Source: Chitinophagaceae bacterium (lineage in GTDB: Bacteria > Bacteroidota > Bacteroidia > Chitinophagales > Chitinophagaceae). Taken from it: a stretch of 35,690 nt of DNA. The DNA lies in the NCBI GenBank assembly GCA_024643655.1, contig JAHEMM010000019.1, positions 1 to 35,690 on the forward strand. Reading direction: 5' to 3'. Below are positions 15,905 to 23,382 of this stretch, in pieces (positions within the stretch are counted from its first letter, which is position 1; each line of letters opens with the position of its first letter). The notes below the pieces were generated by a model that saw nothing but the letters and a program-made list of their open reading frames with translations, was not told where the DNA came from and ran no database searches. A program made the translations under genes and the position numbers.

Positions 15905-16048
15905 TGATAATTGTCGTCTTAATCGACATTTTTCGCTACAATATTTTACTTCCCCCCAATTTTTTCTCCATTTTTTTCGCCAGTTGAATGATCGGTTACA
16001 GATTAGGCAAATTTTAGAAGGAAGGTCTATTTTTTTTCTAGTTTTCAA
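15899..16048 (-). CDS. DUF2256 small zinc-finger-like protein
   Basis: This 49-residue gene is found by reading the minus strand between the two flanking genes. Two cysteine pairs are visible, CLIC (14-17) and CSEKC (37-41), around a Trp/Lys/Arg-rich segment FNWRKKWRKNWGEVKYC, which is the DUF2256 pattern and likely binds one zinc. There is no ATG in frame; a stop lies two codons upstream. TTG at 16048 is the only plausible start and gives MKTRKKIDLPSKIC. The TTG lies inside the last codons of the PhrB-like gene (11-base overlap), so translation is probably coupled to it. The biochemical role is unknown; the linkage to photolyase genes suggests a partner function. Confidence 0.82.
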   Translation of the reverse strand: MKTRKKIDLPSKICLICNRSFNWRKKWRKNWGEVKYCSEKCRLRRQLSS

Positions 16049-17528
16049 GGTCTATTTTTTTGAGAAATTCATTTGCAATTTTCAAGTGAGTATCTCTTTT
16101 TTCTTCTGGCATTTTGTCAAAAGTTCTTATCAGCATACCTAATCTTGGATTCGTCATAAAGAAAGTACGATGTGTATGCAAAAAGCGCCAGAATAATCCA
16201 TCCCAGGTTTTTTGCCATTCTCCTTTTTCCCAATTGCCCATTTTTAGTAAATAATTACTGCCTGATATATAAGGTTTAGTGGTCATTAGCCCTCCATCAG
16301 CAAATTGTGACATACCATATACATTTGGTACCATCACCCAATCATAACTATCTATATACATTTTCATAAACCAACGATACACTTCATTTGGGTCAAATTC
16401 ACAAAGCAGCATAAAATTACCTAGCACCATCAATCGCTCAATATGATGCGAATATCCAGTTTGTAATAGTCTTTTAATTACCGTATCAACTGGTAAAATA
16501 CCAGTAGTTCCTTGCCAGAAAGAAGTTGGTATTTCTCTGGAAAAGCCCCAATAGTTTTTTGTACGTTGTTGACGACCTTCTCGTTCATATAGTATTCGTA
16601 TAAACTCTCTCCATCCTATAATCTGCCTGATAAAGCCTTCAAGTGAATTTAAAGGTATATTTTTTCTACCAGCGACTTTTAATACTTCATCCAGTACGAT
16701 TTGAGGATTTATTAATCCAATATTTAAAATAGGAGTTAAGATACTATGATATAAGGTATTTTCATTTTGTACCATGGCATCCTCATAAGTACCAAATTTT
16801 GATAACCGGTTTTCGAGAAAATCATTCAACCAAAGAACTGCATCACTTCTCGTTATTGGATAATTAAACGTATTTATCTCTCCGTAATTATTAGTAAAAT
16901 TTTTATTGACATAATTTATAGCTTCAGAAATAAATTTATTTGTTCCAAAGTCTGGTAATTCTGGGATGCTTTCTTTTTTCGGAAACTTCTGTCTATTTTC
17001 TTTATCAAAAGTCCATTTACCTCCAGTTGGTTTATTGTCTTTTTCAATAAGGATTTTCCGTTGTTTCCGTTGTGCTATATAAAAGTCTGTTTGAAAATAC
17101 TTTTTTTTCTGATCAAAGTATCTATTTAGATCATCAGTTGTGTTTAAAAAATTAGGGCTGGTTGAAGGATGTAAATTTAGTTGTAATGACTTGGCAGATT
17201 CAGTTATTCTTTTTTCAAGCCAATAGTCAACAGTATGAGTGTAATAAATGTCGGTAACGCCTTGCTTTTTTAAGAAAGGGATTAGTGATAATATATTTGC
17301 AATCGGCTCATTGGCATCAATATAGTTGACTTCTATATTATTGTCTGCAAGTTCAGCTGCATATGCTTTCATGCTTGACCGGTGAAGAACTAATTTTTGT
17401 TTATGAAAGGAATATTGTTTGAAGTATAAATATTCTTCTACCAGATAAACTGTTCTATTCTTACTCACTGCAGGATGTGCGTCAAATAATTGATGTGGGA
17501 AAATTATCGTAATTGCATGCATAGACAT
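16038..17528 (-). CDS. PhrB/FeS-BCP-type (6-4) photolyase-like protein lacking cluster cysteines
   Basis: A 496-residue cryptochrome/photolyase of the bacterial FeS-BCP (PhrB) group. The N-terminal alpha/beta domain shows FPHQLFDAHPAV, VYLVEEYLYFKQYSFHKQKLVLHR; the FAD domain shows the paired histidines of GYSHHIERLMVLGNF (361-362, the positions critical in (6-4) repair), then WVMVPNVYGMSQFADGG and TKPYISGSNYLLKM (417-430). Members of this group normally bind a 4Fe-4S cluster through four cysteines, three of them in the loop after this last motif. Here that loop reads GNWEKGEWQKTWDGLFWRF (431-449) with no cysteine, and the whole protein has just one (Cys376). It therefore cannot hold a cysteine-ligated cluster by itself. 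The DUF2256 gene is coupled downstream. Confidence 0.88.
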   Translation of the reverse strand: MSMHAITIIFPHQLFDAHPAVSKNRTVYLVEEYLYFKQYSFHKQKLVLHRSSMKAYAAELADNNIEVNYIDANEPIANILSLIPFLKKQGVTDIYYTHTVDYWLEKRITESAKSLQLNLHPSTSPNFLNTTDDLNRYFDQKKKYFQTDFYIAQRKQRKILIEKDNKPTGGKWTFDKENRQKFPKKESIPELPDFGTNKFISEAINYVNKNFTNNYGEINTFNYPITRSDAVLWLNDFLENRLSKFGTYEDAMVQNENTLYHSILTPILNIGLINPQIVLDEVLKVAGRKNIPLNSLEGFIRQIIGWREFIRILYEREGRQQRTKNYWGFSREIPTSFWQGTTGILPVDTVIKRLLQTGYSHHIERLMVLGNFMLLCEFDPNEVYRWFMKMYIDSYDWVMVPNVYGMSQFADGGLMTTKPYISGSNYLLKMGNWEKGEWQKTWDGLFWRFLHTHRTFFMTNPRLGMLIRTFDKMPEEKRDTHLKIANEFLKKIDLEN

Positions 17529-17614
17529 GCAAATAACAATAACGGGTTAGTTTTGTTTAGTAAATTTCTTACCTTTTGAATGGGTTAAGGATAGTGAAAA
17601 ATGACTTTATAATA

Positions 17615-17633
17615 CCCCTAAATACCTAAGGGT
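17615..17633. repeat. CCCCTAAAT-type repeat, degenerate copy
   Basis: CCCCTAAAT is followed by ACCTAAGGGT, a weak hairpin. The arrangement is that of the better copies at 20329-20361 and 23294-23320. It lies in the 184-base spacer between the divergent PhrB-like and proline dehydrogenase genes. Confidence 0.4.
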
Positions 17634-17672
17634 TCTGCATAAAATCATATGCTGTTTTATCTTCCTTTCATT

Positions 17673-17680
17673 TAATTTTG
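17673..17680 (+). promoter_or_regulatory. Putative -7 box for proline dehydrogenase
   Basis: TAATTTTG matches the TAnnTTTG Bacteroidota -7 consensus and lies 32 bases before the start codon. No good -33 TTG is visible at the usual distance. Confidence 0.45.
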
Positions 17681-17712
17681 CGCCAACCGGAATTCGGTAT
17701 TAATAACGCTGT

Positions 17713-18948
17713 ATGGAAAAATTAAATATCAGCCCATCCTTTGACAATACTAAGGTTGCCTTTGAATATAAAAATGATAAACAGTTAAAAAAGGCCAGCT
17801 TCCTGTTCAGTCTTATGGGTAAACCATGGATTGTACGCATGGGCTCAAAACTAGCACCCTGGTCTCTTAAAGTAGGATTGCCTGTAAAAGGAATTATACG
17901 CAGTACAATATTTTCACAGTTTTTAGGTGGTGAAACGCTTGAAGAAACAAAGATTGTTGCTCAAAAATTAGGGGAATATAATGTAAAAGTAATCCTTGAT
18001 TATGGTGTAGAAGGAAAAGAAGGGGAAGAAAATTTCGATCATGCTTGTGATGAGTTTATCAAGGTTATAGCATATGCAGGCACACAACCCATGATTCCTT
18101 TCATGAGTGTAAAAGTAACAGGCTTTGCAAGATTTGCATTATTGGAGAAACTAGATACTTTGATGCACTCAAAAGAAGGAACACTAATGAAGCGGTTTTT
18201 GTCCGCAATTGAAGATTTAAATGCTGTAGAAAAAGAAGAATGGCACAGGGTAAGACATAGAATGATGCGGATTTGTGAAACTGCTGCTCAACAGAAAACC
18301 GGAGTGCTTGTAGATGCTGAAGAAACCTGGATACAGGATCCGGTTGATGCACTTACTATATTAATGATGGACACTTTTAATAAGGATAATTGCGTAGTGT
18401 ATAATACAACTCAACATTATCGTCATGACAGGTTACAATTTCTTAAAGATTCTCATGCAGCTGCAGTAGAAAGAAACTTTGTATTGGGAGCTAAATTGGT
18501 AAGAGGTGCCTATATGGAAAAAGAAAGAAAAAGAGCTGAAGAAAATAACTATCCGTCACCAATAAACCCTGATAAAGAAAGTACTGACAATGAATTTAAT
18601 GAAGGTGTTAAATTTTGCATTGAACATTTAGATAGAATAAGTTTAATTGTTGCATCGCATAATGAGTTTAGTAATCTTTATGCTACACAATTATTGCAAG
18701 AAAAAGGGTTGCCAATGGATCACCCTCATATACATTGGAGCCAATTGTATGGAATGAGTGATAATATAACTTTTAATTTGGCACATGCCGGATGCTCCGT
18801 AAGTAAATACCTTCCATTTGGACCTATAAAAGATGTTGTGCCTTATTTGATGCGAAGAGCACAGGAAAATACTTCCATAAAAGGCCAAACTGGAAGAGAG
18901 TTGAACTTGATAAAAAAGGAATTATTGCGAAGGAAAAATCAAAAATAG
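17713..18948 (+). CDS. Proline dehydrogenase (monofunctional)
   Basis: A 411-residue FAD-dependent enzyme that oxidises proline to pyrroline-5-carboxylate and passes electrons to the quinone pool. The TIM-barrel core carries VLVDAEETWIQDPVD, VVYNTTQHYRHDR, the substrate motif GAKLVRGAYMEKERKRA and VASHNEFS near the end, then YLPFGPIKDVVPYLMRRAQEN. It has no P5C dehydrogenase part, unlike bifunctional PutA, so the second step must be encoded elsewhere. It is preceded by its own -7 box and convergent with the TerB-like gene (17 bases apart), so it looks monocistronic. Confidence 0.93.
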   Translation: MEKLNISPSFDNTKVAFEYKNDKQLKKASFLFSLMGKPWIVRMGSKLAPWSLKVGLPVKGIIRSTIFSQFLGGETLEETKIVAQKLGEYNVKVILDYGVEGKEGEENFDHACDEFIKVIAYAGTQPMIPFMSVKVTGFARFALLEKLDTLMHSKEGTLMKRFLSAIEDLNAVEKEEWHRVRHRMMRICETAAQQKTGVLVDAEETWIQDPVDALTILMMDTFNKDNCVVYNTTQHYRHDRLQFLKDSHAAAVERNFVLGAKLVRGAYMEKERKRAEENNYPSPINPDKESTDNEFNEGVKFCIEHLDRISLIVASHNEFSNLYATQLLQEKGLPMDHPHIHWSQLYGMSDNITFNLAHAGCSVSKYLPFGPIKDVVPYLMRRAQENTSIKGQTGRELNLIKKELLRRKNQK

Positions 18949-18965
18949 TTACTTTTATTACCAGG

Positions 18966-19358
18966 TTAAATGTGTAATATTTTTTTTAATTTTTCAAGGT
19001 AAGCTAACTCTTGCTTATTAATTTTTCTGGCACTTTCCGCAATATGTCTGGCGCTGTAAAAGATTCTGCGTTTGGTATTCACATCAAAATCATGTTCAAA
19101 TTCCTTGAAATAGGTTTCAAATGATTCAAATGCTTCTGAAGAAGACCTTAATTCATCTTCCATGGTTTCAAATTCAAATTGAATCAAAAAAGCCCGATCA
19201 GAACCAAAGCGGTCTTTACTTTCATCATAATGTTTCCATGCAAATTGAATTTCGTCATCTAAAGCTTTTTTTTCTTCATGCCGGATATGTTTATCAGCAG
19301 CAGCAATAGCATAAAAAAGATTGCCTAATTCTTTATATAATCTTCTTGGATCTTTCAT
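18966..19358 (-). CDS. TerB-like helical protein
   Basis: A 130-residue acidic, all-helical protein. The segment GNLFYAIAAADKHIRHEEKKAL resembles the TerB/DjlA N-terminal helical fold (small residues, then a conserved Asp and a Glu pair). The rest (RFGSDRAFLIQFEFETMEDEL, KKFEHDFD-like region and a final helix) is characteristic of small Bacteroidota relatives. It is cytoplasmic, with no signal peptide or membrane segment. No other tellurite-resistance gene is nearby, so the name describes the fold only. The 173-base gap to thyA holds nothing I can identify. Confidence 0.65.
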   Translation of the reverse strand: MKDPRRLYKELGNLFYAIAAADKHIRHEEKKALDDEIQFAWKHYDESKDRFGSDRAFLIQFEFETMEDELRSSSEAFESFETYFKEFEHDFDVNTKRRIFYSARHIAESARKINKQELAYLEKLKKILHI

Positions 19359-19531
19359 ACTTAAAGATATTTTATACGATAATTTTTATAGCTGATTTTA
19401 ATCAGTCAATTAATGTTATTTATCAATGAAATTTTACTATTTCAGTCGTATCTCTACCAATTCATTCCACAGTTTTTTCACATTAGCGTAATTTGAAATA
19501 AAGATTCAAGAAAACAAAGTAATTTGCAGTT

Positions 19532-20326
19532 ATGCAGCAATATCATACGCTACTTCAACATATTCTGATAAACGGAGCACATAAAACTGACAGAACCGGT
19601 ACTGGTACCCAAAGCTGTTTTGGTTACCAGATGCGGTTTAATTTACAGGAAGGATTCCCTTTAGTAACAACTAAAAAAGTGCATCTTAAAAGCATTATAC
19701 ATGAGTTACTTTGGTTTTTAAAAGGCGAAACCAACATTGCTTATTTAAGTGAAAATGGAGTAAAAATTTGGGACGATTGGGCTGACAATAATGGAGATCT
19801 TGGCCCTGTATATGGTAAGCAATGGCGTAGTTGGGAGGGAAAAGGTGGAAAAACAATTGATCAGATTGCTGAATTAATTGATCAGATAAAAAAGAATCCT
19901 GATAGTCGCAGATTAATAGTAAGTGCTTGGAATGTTGGAGAACTATCAGAAATGGCTTTAATGCCATGTCACAATATGTTTCAATTTTATGTAGCAGATG
20001 GTAAATTAAGTTGTCAGTTATACCAACGAAGTGCTGATGTATTTTTAGGCGTTCCATTCAATATTGCTTCTTATGCATTGTTAACGATGATGATTGCGCA
20101 GGTTTGTGATTTAAAGTCTGGAGATTTTGTACATACTTTTGGAGATGTTCATATTTACAGTAATCATGTAGAACAAGTTAAATTGCAATTAAGCCGAACA
20201 CCTTTTGCATTACCAACGATGGTTTTAAATCCGGAAGTAAAAAATATTTTTGAGTTTCAATTTGAAGATTTTGCATTAGAGAATTATCAATGTCATGCTG
20301 CAATAAAAGCCCCGGTTGCAGTATAA
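19532..20326 (+). CDS. thyA: Thymidylate synthase
   Basis: It converts dUMP to dTMP using methylene-tetrahydrofolate. The 264-residue length equals E. coli ThyA, and the catalytic Cys falls on the same number, Cys146, in [12 protein letters not shown]. Other signatures are the folate/phosphate Arg in [43 protein letters not shown], the dUMP-binding [23 protein letters not shown] and the HIYSNHVEQ loop. The usual LPPCH of many homologues is LMPCH here. folA lies downstream on the same strand and regenerates its product dihydrofolate. Confidence 0.98.
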   Translation: MQQYHTLLQHILINGAHKTDRTGTGTQSCFGYQMRFNLQEGFPLVTTKKVHLKSIIHELLWFLKGETNIAYLSENGVKIWDDWADNNGDLGPVYGKQWRSWEGKGGKTIDQIAELIDQIKKNPDSRRLIVSAWNVGELSEMALMPCHNMFQFYVADGKLSCQLYQRSADVFLGVPFNIASYALLTMMIAQVCDLKSGDFVHTFGDVHIYSNHVEQVKLQLSRTPFALPTMVLNPEVKNIFEFQFEDFALENYQCHAAIKAPVAV

Positions 20327-20328
20327 AA

Positions 20329-20361
20329 CCCTCTATCTCCCTAAAGGGAGAATTTAGGGGT
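20329..20361. repeat. CCCCTAAAT-type palindromic repeat after thyA
   Basis: TCTCCCT (20336-20342) and AGGGAGA (20345-20351) are perfect arms around AA, followed by ATTTAGGGG. Read on the minus strand this is CCCCTAAAT followed by a hairpin, the same layout as the copy at 23294-23320 but in opposite orientation. It begins 2 bases after the thyA stop codon and may also act as a terminator stem. Confidence 0.65.
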
Positions 20362-20452
20362 GAGCTTCGGTATTATTAATAGAGAAGTGTGAACGAATTA
20401 AAATTTTTTTTTGTATAAATTGGTTTTAGAAAATAATAGATTTTATAAATAT

Positions 20453-20464
20453 CCCCTTTAGGGG
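20453..20464. repeat. CCCCT/AGGGG palindrome before folA
   Basis: CCCCT-TT-AGGGG preceded by AAATAT. It resembles the hairpin core of the CCCCTAAAT repeats and lies 30 bases before the folA start. The 168-base thyA-folA spacer thus carries two such palindromes. Confidence 0.45.
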
Positions 20465-20494
20465 TAGAAGAAAACTTAAACTTTAATACGTCAA

Positions 20495-20995
20495 ATGGGG
20501 GTTTTTATTTCACTCGTAGTTGCAGCAGCAGCAAATAACGGTATCGGAAAAGATGGAAAGATGCCATGGCATTTGCCAAATGATATGAAGCATTTTAAAA
20601 ATGTAACTTGGGGAATGCCGGTTGTGATGGGGCGAAAAACTTTTGAGTCCTTAGGAAAACCATTAGTAGGTAGAAAAAATATTGTCATTACTCATAATCC
20701 TGATTGGAAAGCTGAGGGAGCAGTGGCTGTTCAGAATATTGAGGATGCATTGTTTGTAGCTCAGGCTACCGATGCGAAAGAAATAATGATCATTGGTGGT
20801 GGAGAAATCTATAAATTACTTTTTGCAAAAGCGAAAAGAATTTACATGACAAGAGTAGATGCAGAACCTGAAGCCGACACGTTTTTCCCTTCAATTGGAG
20901 AAAACGAATGGGATTTGATAAGCCAGAAAGATTATGAAGCTGATGAAAAAAATGCGTATAATTATTCTTTTCAGATTTGGGAGCGGAAAGATTAA
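20495..20995 (+). CDS. folA: Dihydrofolate reductase
   Basis: A 166-residue DHFR (159 in E. coli) that reduces dihydrofolate with NADPH. Signatures: SLVVAAAANNGIGKDGKMPWHLPNDMKHF, which includes the catalytic Asp in PNDM, the cofactor loop VVMGRKTFESLGKPLVGRKNIVIT, and EIMIIGGGEIYKLLF. The final PSIGENEWDLISQ and YSFQIWERK strands are complete. It pairs with thyA in dTMP synthesis. ATG 20495 gives the right N-terminal beta strand. Confidence 0.97.
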   Translation: MGVFISLVVAAAANNGIGKDGKMPWHLPNDMKHFKNVTWGMPVVMGRKTFESLGKPLVGRKNIVITHNPDWKAEGAVAVQNIEDALFVAQATDAKEIMIIGGGEIYKLLFAKAKRIYMTRVDAEPEADTFFPSIGENEWDLISQKDYEADEKNAYNYSFQIWERKD

Positions 20996-21014
20996 TCCTA
21001 CTTATTTTTGATTC

Positions 21015-21812
21015 ATGTACTCCCGTTGGCAATTAGCAAAAAAATATCTTAATTATATTCTCACAGCATCTAATAGTAAAGGGCATGGAATGCATTCTCC
21101 TTTCGTCTACCACTTTATTACAAAAGTGCTGAATGACAAAACGCAGTATCCAGCATATAATAAAGTTGAAGCTCATCGGAAACAATTATTAGTAAATGCT
21201 ACTCTTTTAAGTATTGAAGATTTTGGAGCAGGATCTTCCATCAATAAGACTAACAATAGATCAATATCATCTATCACAAAGAATGCAGCTAAACCTAGAA
21301 AATACGGACAGTTGCTTTTCAGAATGGTAAAGGAGTATCAGCCGGATACAATTCTTGAATTGGGTACATCATTAGGAATTACTAGCTCTTATTTATCCTT
21401 AGCAAAGCCTACTGCAAGGATTACTACTTTAGAAGGAGCTAAAGAAGTAGCTGATGTGGCAAAAACGAATTTTGACATTTTAGGTTTGGGAAATATTAAA
21501 TTAGTAAATGGAAATTTTGATTTTATATTAGCTGATGTCCTAGAGGAAATGTCATCTGTTGGCCTTGTCTTTATTGATGGAAATCACCGACAACAACCAA
21601 CCGAGAAATATTTTATTCAGCTATTATCTAAAGTGCATAATGAAACAATCATGATTTTTGATGATATTCATTGGAGTAAGGAAATGGAAGCTGCCTGGCA
21701 AACGATAAAAGAGCATCCGGATGTTAGATGTACAATAGATTTGTTTTTTATTGGTATTGTGTTATTCAGGAAAGAATTTATGACCAAGCAGCATTTTGTT
21801 ATTCGTTTTTAA
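21015..21812 (+). CDS. Class I SAM-dependent methyltransferase
   Basis: A 265-residue protein with a Rossmann methyltransferase fold: motif I ILELGTSLGITSSYLS near residue 117, an acidic strand-2 end (RITTLEGAKEVADVAKTNF), VFIDGNHRQQPTEKYF as strand 4, and IFDDIHWSKEMEAAWQTIKEHP. This resembles the O-methyltransferase/class-I type seen in Bacteroidota, and the N-terminus SNSKGHGMHSPFVYHFITKVLND is distinctive. The substrate is unknown. It begins 19 bases after folA and ends 42 bases before pntAA, so it may belong to the folA transcript. Confidence 0.8.
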   Translation: MYSRWQLAKKYLNYILTASNSKGHGMHSPFVYHFITKVLNDKTQYPAYNKVEAHRKQLLVNATLLSIEDFGAGSSINKTNNRSISSITKNAAKPRKYGQLLFRMVKEYQPDTILELGTSLGITSSYLSLAKPTARITTLEGAKEVADVAKTNFDILGLGNIKLVNGNFDFILADVLEEMSSVGLVFIDGNHRQQPTEKYFIQLLSKVHNETIMIFDDIHWSKEMEAAWQTIKEHPDVRCTIDLFFIGIVLFRKEFMTKQHFVIRF

Positions 21813-21828
21813 TTAATCAGTATCTTTC
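21794..21828 (+). promoter_or_regulatory. Putative promoter of the transhydrogenase operon
   Basis: TTTTG (21794-21798) and, 22 bases later, TATCTTTC (21821-21828; one mismatch from TAnnTTTG) have a spacing close to that of the rpsA promoter. The elements overlap the end of the methyltransferase gene, and the pntAA start lies 26 bases downstream. Confidence 0.4.
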
Positions 21829-21854
21829 CACCAATATAAATACAAGTTGCAATT

Positions 21855-22976
21855 ATGATTATAGGACTGCTGAAAGAACCATCCCACGAAACAAGAGTAT
21901 CCATGTTGCCTGAAGCAGTTGCAACACTTACTAAAAAGGGCATTACGTTTTGGGTAGAAGAAAATGCAGGCGAAAAATCTTATGCCGACAATCAATCTTA
22001 TATTGAGGCTGGGGCTTTAATTAAAAGCAGAGATGAAGTGGTCTCACAATCAGATATTTTATTATCAATTCATCAGCCAGAACCTGCTATTCAGTTAAAA
22101 GACAGTGCTATTTTGATTGGAGTATTTCAGCCATTATTTAATGTTGATCTGGTAAAACAATTTGCAACAGCAGCTATTACCTGTTTCTCAATGGACATGT
22201 TGCCTCGTACAACAAGAGCACAGGCAATGGATGTATTAAGTTCACAGGCCAATATTGCAGGATATAAGGCTGTGTTAACGGCAGCAAATCTATACAGTAG
22301 ATATTTCCCAATGTTTATGACGGCCGCTGGTAGTGTAAAACCTGCAAAGCTATTGATATTAGGTGCAGGTGTTGCTGGTTTACAAGCAATAGCTACCGCA
22401 AAAAGATTAGGAGCCGTTGTTGAAGTGTTTGATACGAGGCCTGCAGTAAAAGAAGAAGTAATGAGTCTGGGTGCAAAATTTGTAGAAGTAGAAGGCGCTG
22501 CTGATGCAAGTGCTGCGGGTGGCTATGCAGTTGAACAATCTGAGGAATATAAAAGAAAACAGCAAGAAAAAATTGCAGAAAGTATTGCAAAAGCAGATAT
22601 TATCATTACAACTGCACAAATTCCAGGAAAGAAAGCTCCCATTTTAATCACAGAAGAAATGTTGAAGACGATGCGGAATGGTTCAGTAATTATTGATCTT
22701 GCTGCTGCAACCGGTGGAAATACCCCTTTTACAAAAAATAACGAAACTATTAGTTATAATGGCGTGACTATTTTTGGTAATAGTAACCTTCAGGGAACGA
22801 TGCCTTCAGATGCCAGTAAATTATATGGTAAAAACATTTTAAATTTTCTACAGTTAATTATTGATAAAGAGAATAATATCAATTTAAATTGGGAAGATGA
22901 CCTGGTGGCTGGAAGTTGTATCACTTTTAATAGTGAGATAAAGAATGAAAGAGTAAAATCTATAATAAATAATTAA
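21855..22976 (+). CDS. pntAA: NAD(P) transhydrogenase alpha-1 subunit (NAD-binding domain I)
   Basis: The 373-residue soluble domain I of the proton-pumping transhydrogenase, which binds NADH. It shows GLLKEPSHETRVSMLPEAVATL, the conserved SMDMLPRTTRAQAMDVLSSQANIAGYKAV, and the nucleotide-binding motif LILGAGVAGLQAIATAKRLGAVVEVFDTRP, followed by IIITTAQIPGKKAPILI and VIIDLAAATGGN. It has no membrane segment; the transmembrane part of the alpha chain is encoded by the next gene. This three-gene split (alpha-1, alpha-2, beta) is as in Rhodospirillum rubrum, unlike the fused E. coli PntA (510 residues). Confidence 0.95.
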   Translation: MIIGLLKEPSHETRVSMLPEAVATLTKKGITFWVEENAGEKSYADNQSYIEAGALIKSRDEVVSQSDILLSIHQPEPAIQLKDSAILIGVFQPLFNVDLVKQFATAAITCFSMDMLPRTTRAQAMDVLSSQANIAGYKAVLTAANLYSRYFPMFMTAAGSVKPAKLLILGAGVAGLQAIATAKRLGAVVEVFDTRPAVKEEVMSLGAKFVEVEGAADASAAGGYAVEQSEEYKRKQQEKIAESIAKADIIITTAQIPGKKAPILITEEMLKTMRNGSVIIDLAAATGGNTPFTKNNETISYNGVTIFGNSNLQGTMPSDASKLYGKNILNFLQLIIDKENNINLNWEDDLVAGSCITFNSEIKNERVKSIINN

Positions 22977-22987
22977 ATCATTATAAT

Positions 22988-23302
22988 ATGGAATCAATTT
23001 TTCATTGGATCAGTGCAAATGAACAAATGGTATATATTCTGATATTGGTCATATTCCTTGGTTTTATTGTTATCAGCCGTGTACCAACAGTTTTGCATAC
23101 GCCTTTAATGAGTCATGCGAATGCTATCAGTGGTGTAGTAATTATGGGTGCTATTATTGTAATGGGTAGGGCTGCTGCTGATAATTATATTGCATTGATA
23201 CTAGGTTTCCTTGCCGTTTTACTTGGAACGATTAATGTTGTTGGAGGTTTTGTTGTTACAGATAGAATGTTAGAAATGTTTAAGAAGAAAAAAGCCCCCT
23301 AA
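22988..23302 (+). CDS. pntAB: NAD(P) transhydrogenase alpha-2 subunit (membrane)
   Basis: A 104-residue membrane protein with three hydrophobic helices (YILILVIFLGFIVIS, ANAISGVVIMGAIIVMG, IALILGFLAVLLGTINVVGG). It carries the typical VPTVLHTPLMSHANAISG segment of the transhydrogenase alpha C-terminal domain. It forms the proton channel with PntB. It starts 11 bases after pntAA. The last residues KKKKAP and the UAA stop come from a palindromic repeat, so the natural C-terminus may have been altered slightly by repeat insertion. Confidence 0.94.
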   Translation: MESIFHWISANEQMVYILILVIFLGFIVISRVPTVLHTPLMSHANAISGVVIMGAIIVMGRAAADNYIALILGFLAVLLGTINVVGGFVVTDRMLEMFKKKKAP

Positions 23303-23320
23303 ATCCCCCGAAGGGGGACT
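23294..23320. repeat. CCCCTAAAT-type palindromic repeat at the end of pntAB
   Basis: GCCCCCTAAAT (23294-23304) is followed by a hairpin TCCCCC-GAA-GGGGGA (23304-23318). The TAA of CCTAAAT is the pntAB stop codon. The opposite-orientation copy lies at 20329-20361. Elements of this form are familiar to me from Bacteroidota intergenic regions, but the family name is not known to me. Confidence 0.7.
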
Positions 23321-23382
23321 TAGCAAAAGTCATTATTGAATAGAATTTTTGATTAATATAATTATTAAATAGTTCAAACAGA

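Noticed and set aside
18966-19358. Tellurite resistance determinant
   Set aside because: Only a TerB-like fold is suggested; no terC, terD or other ter genes are present, so resistance should not be claimed.
19489-19526. Two TAATTTG motifs before thyA as promoter boxes
   Set aside because: They lack one T of the TAnnTTTG pattern, and one lies only 5 bases before the start codon.
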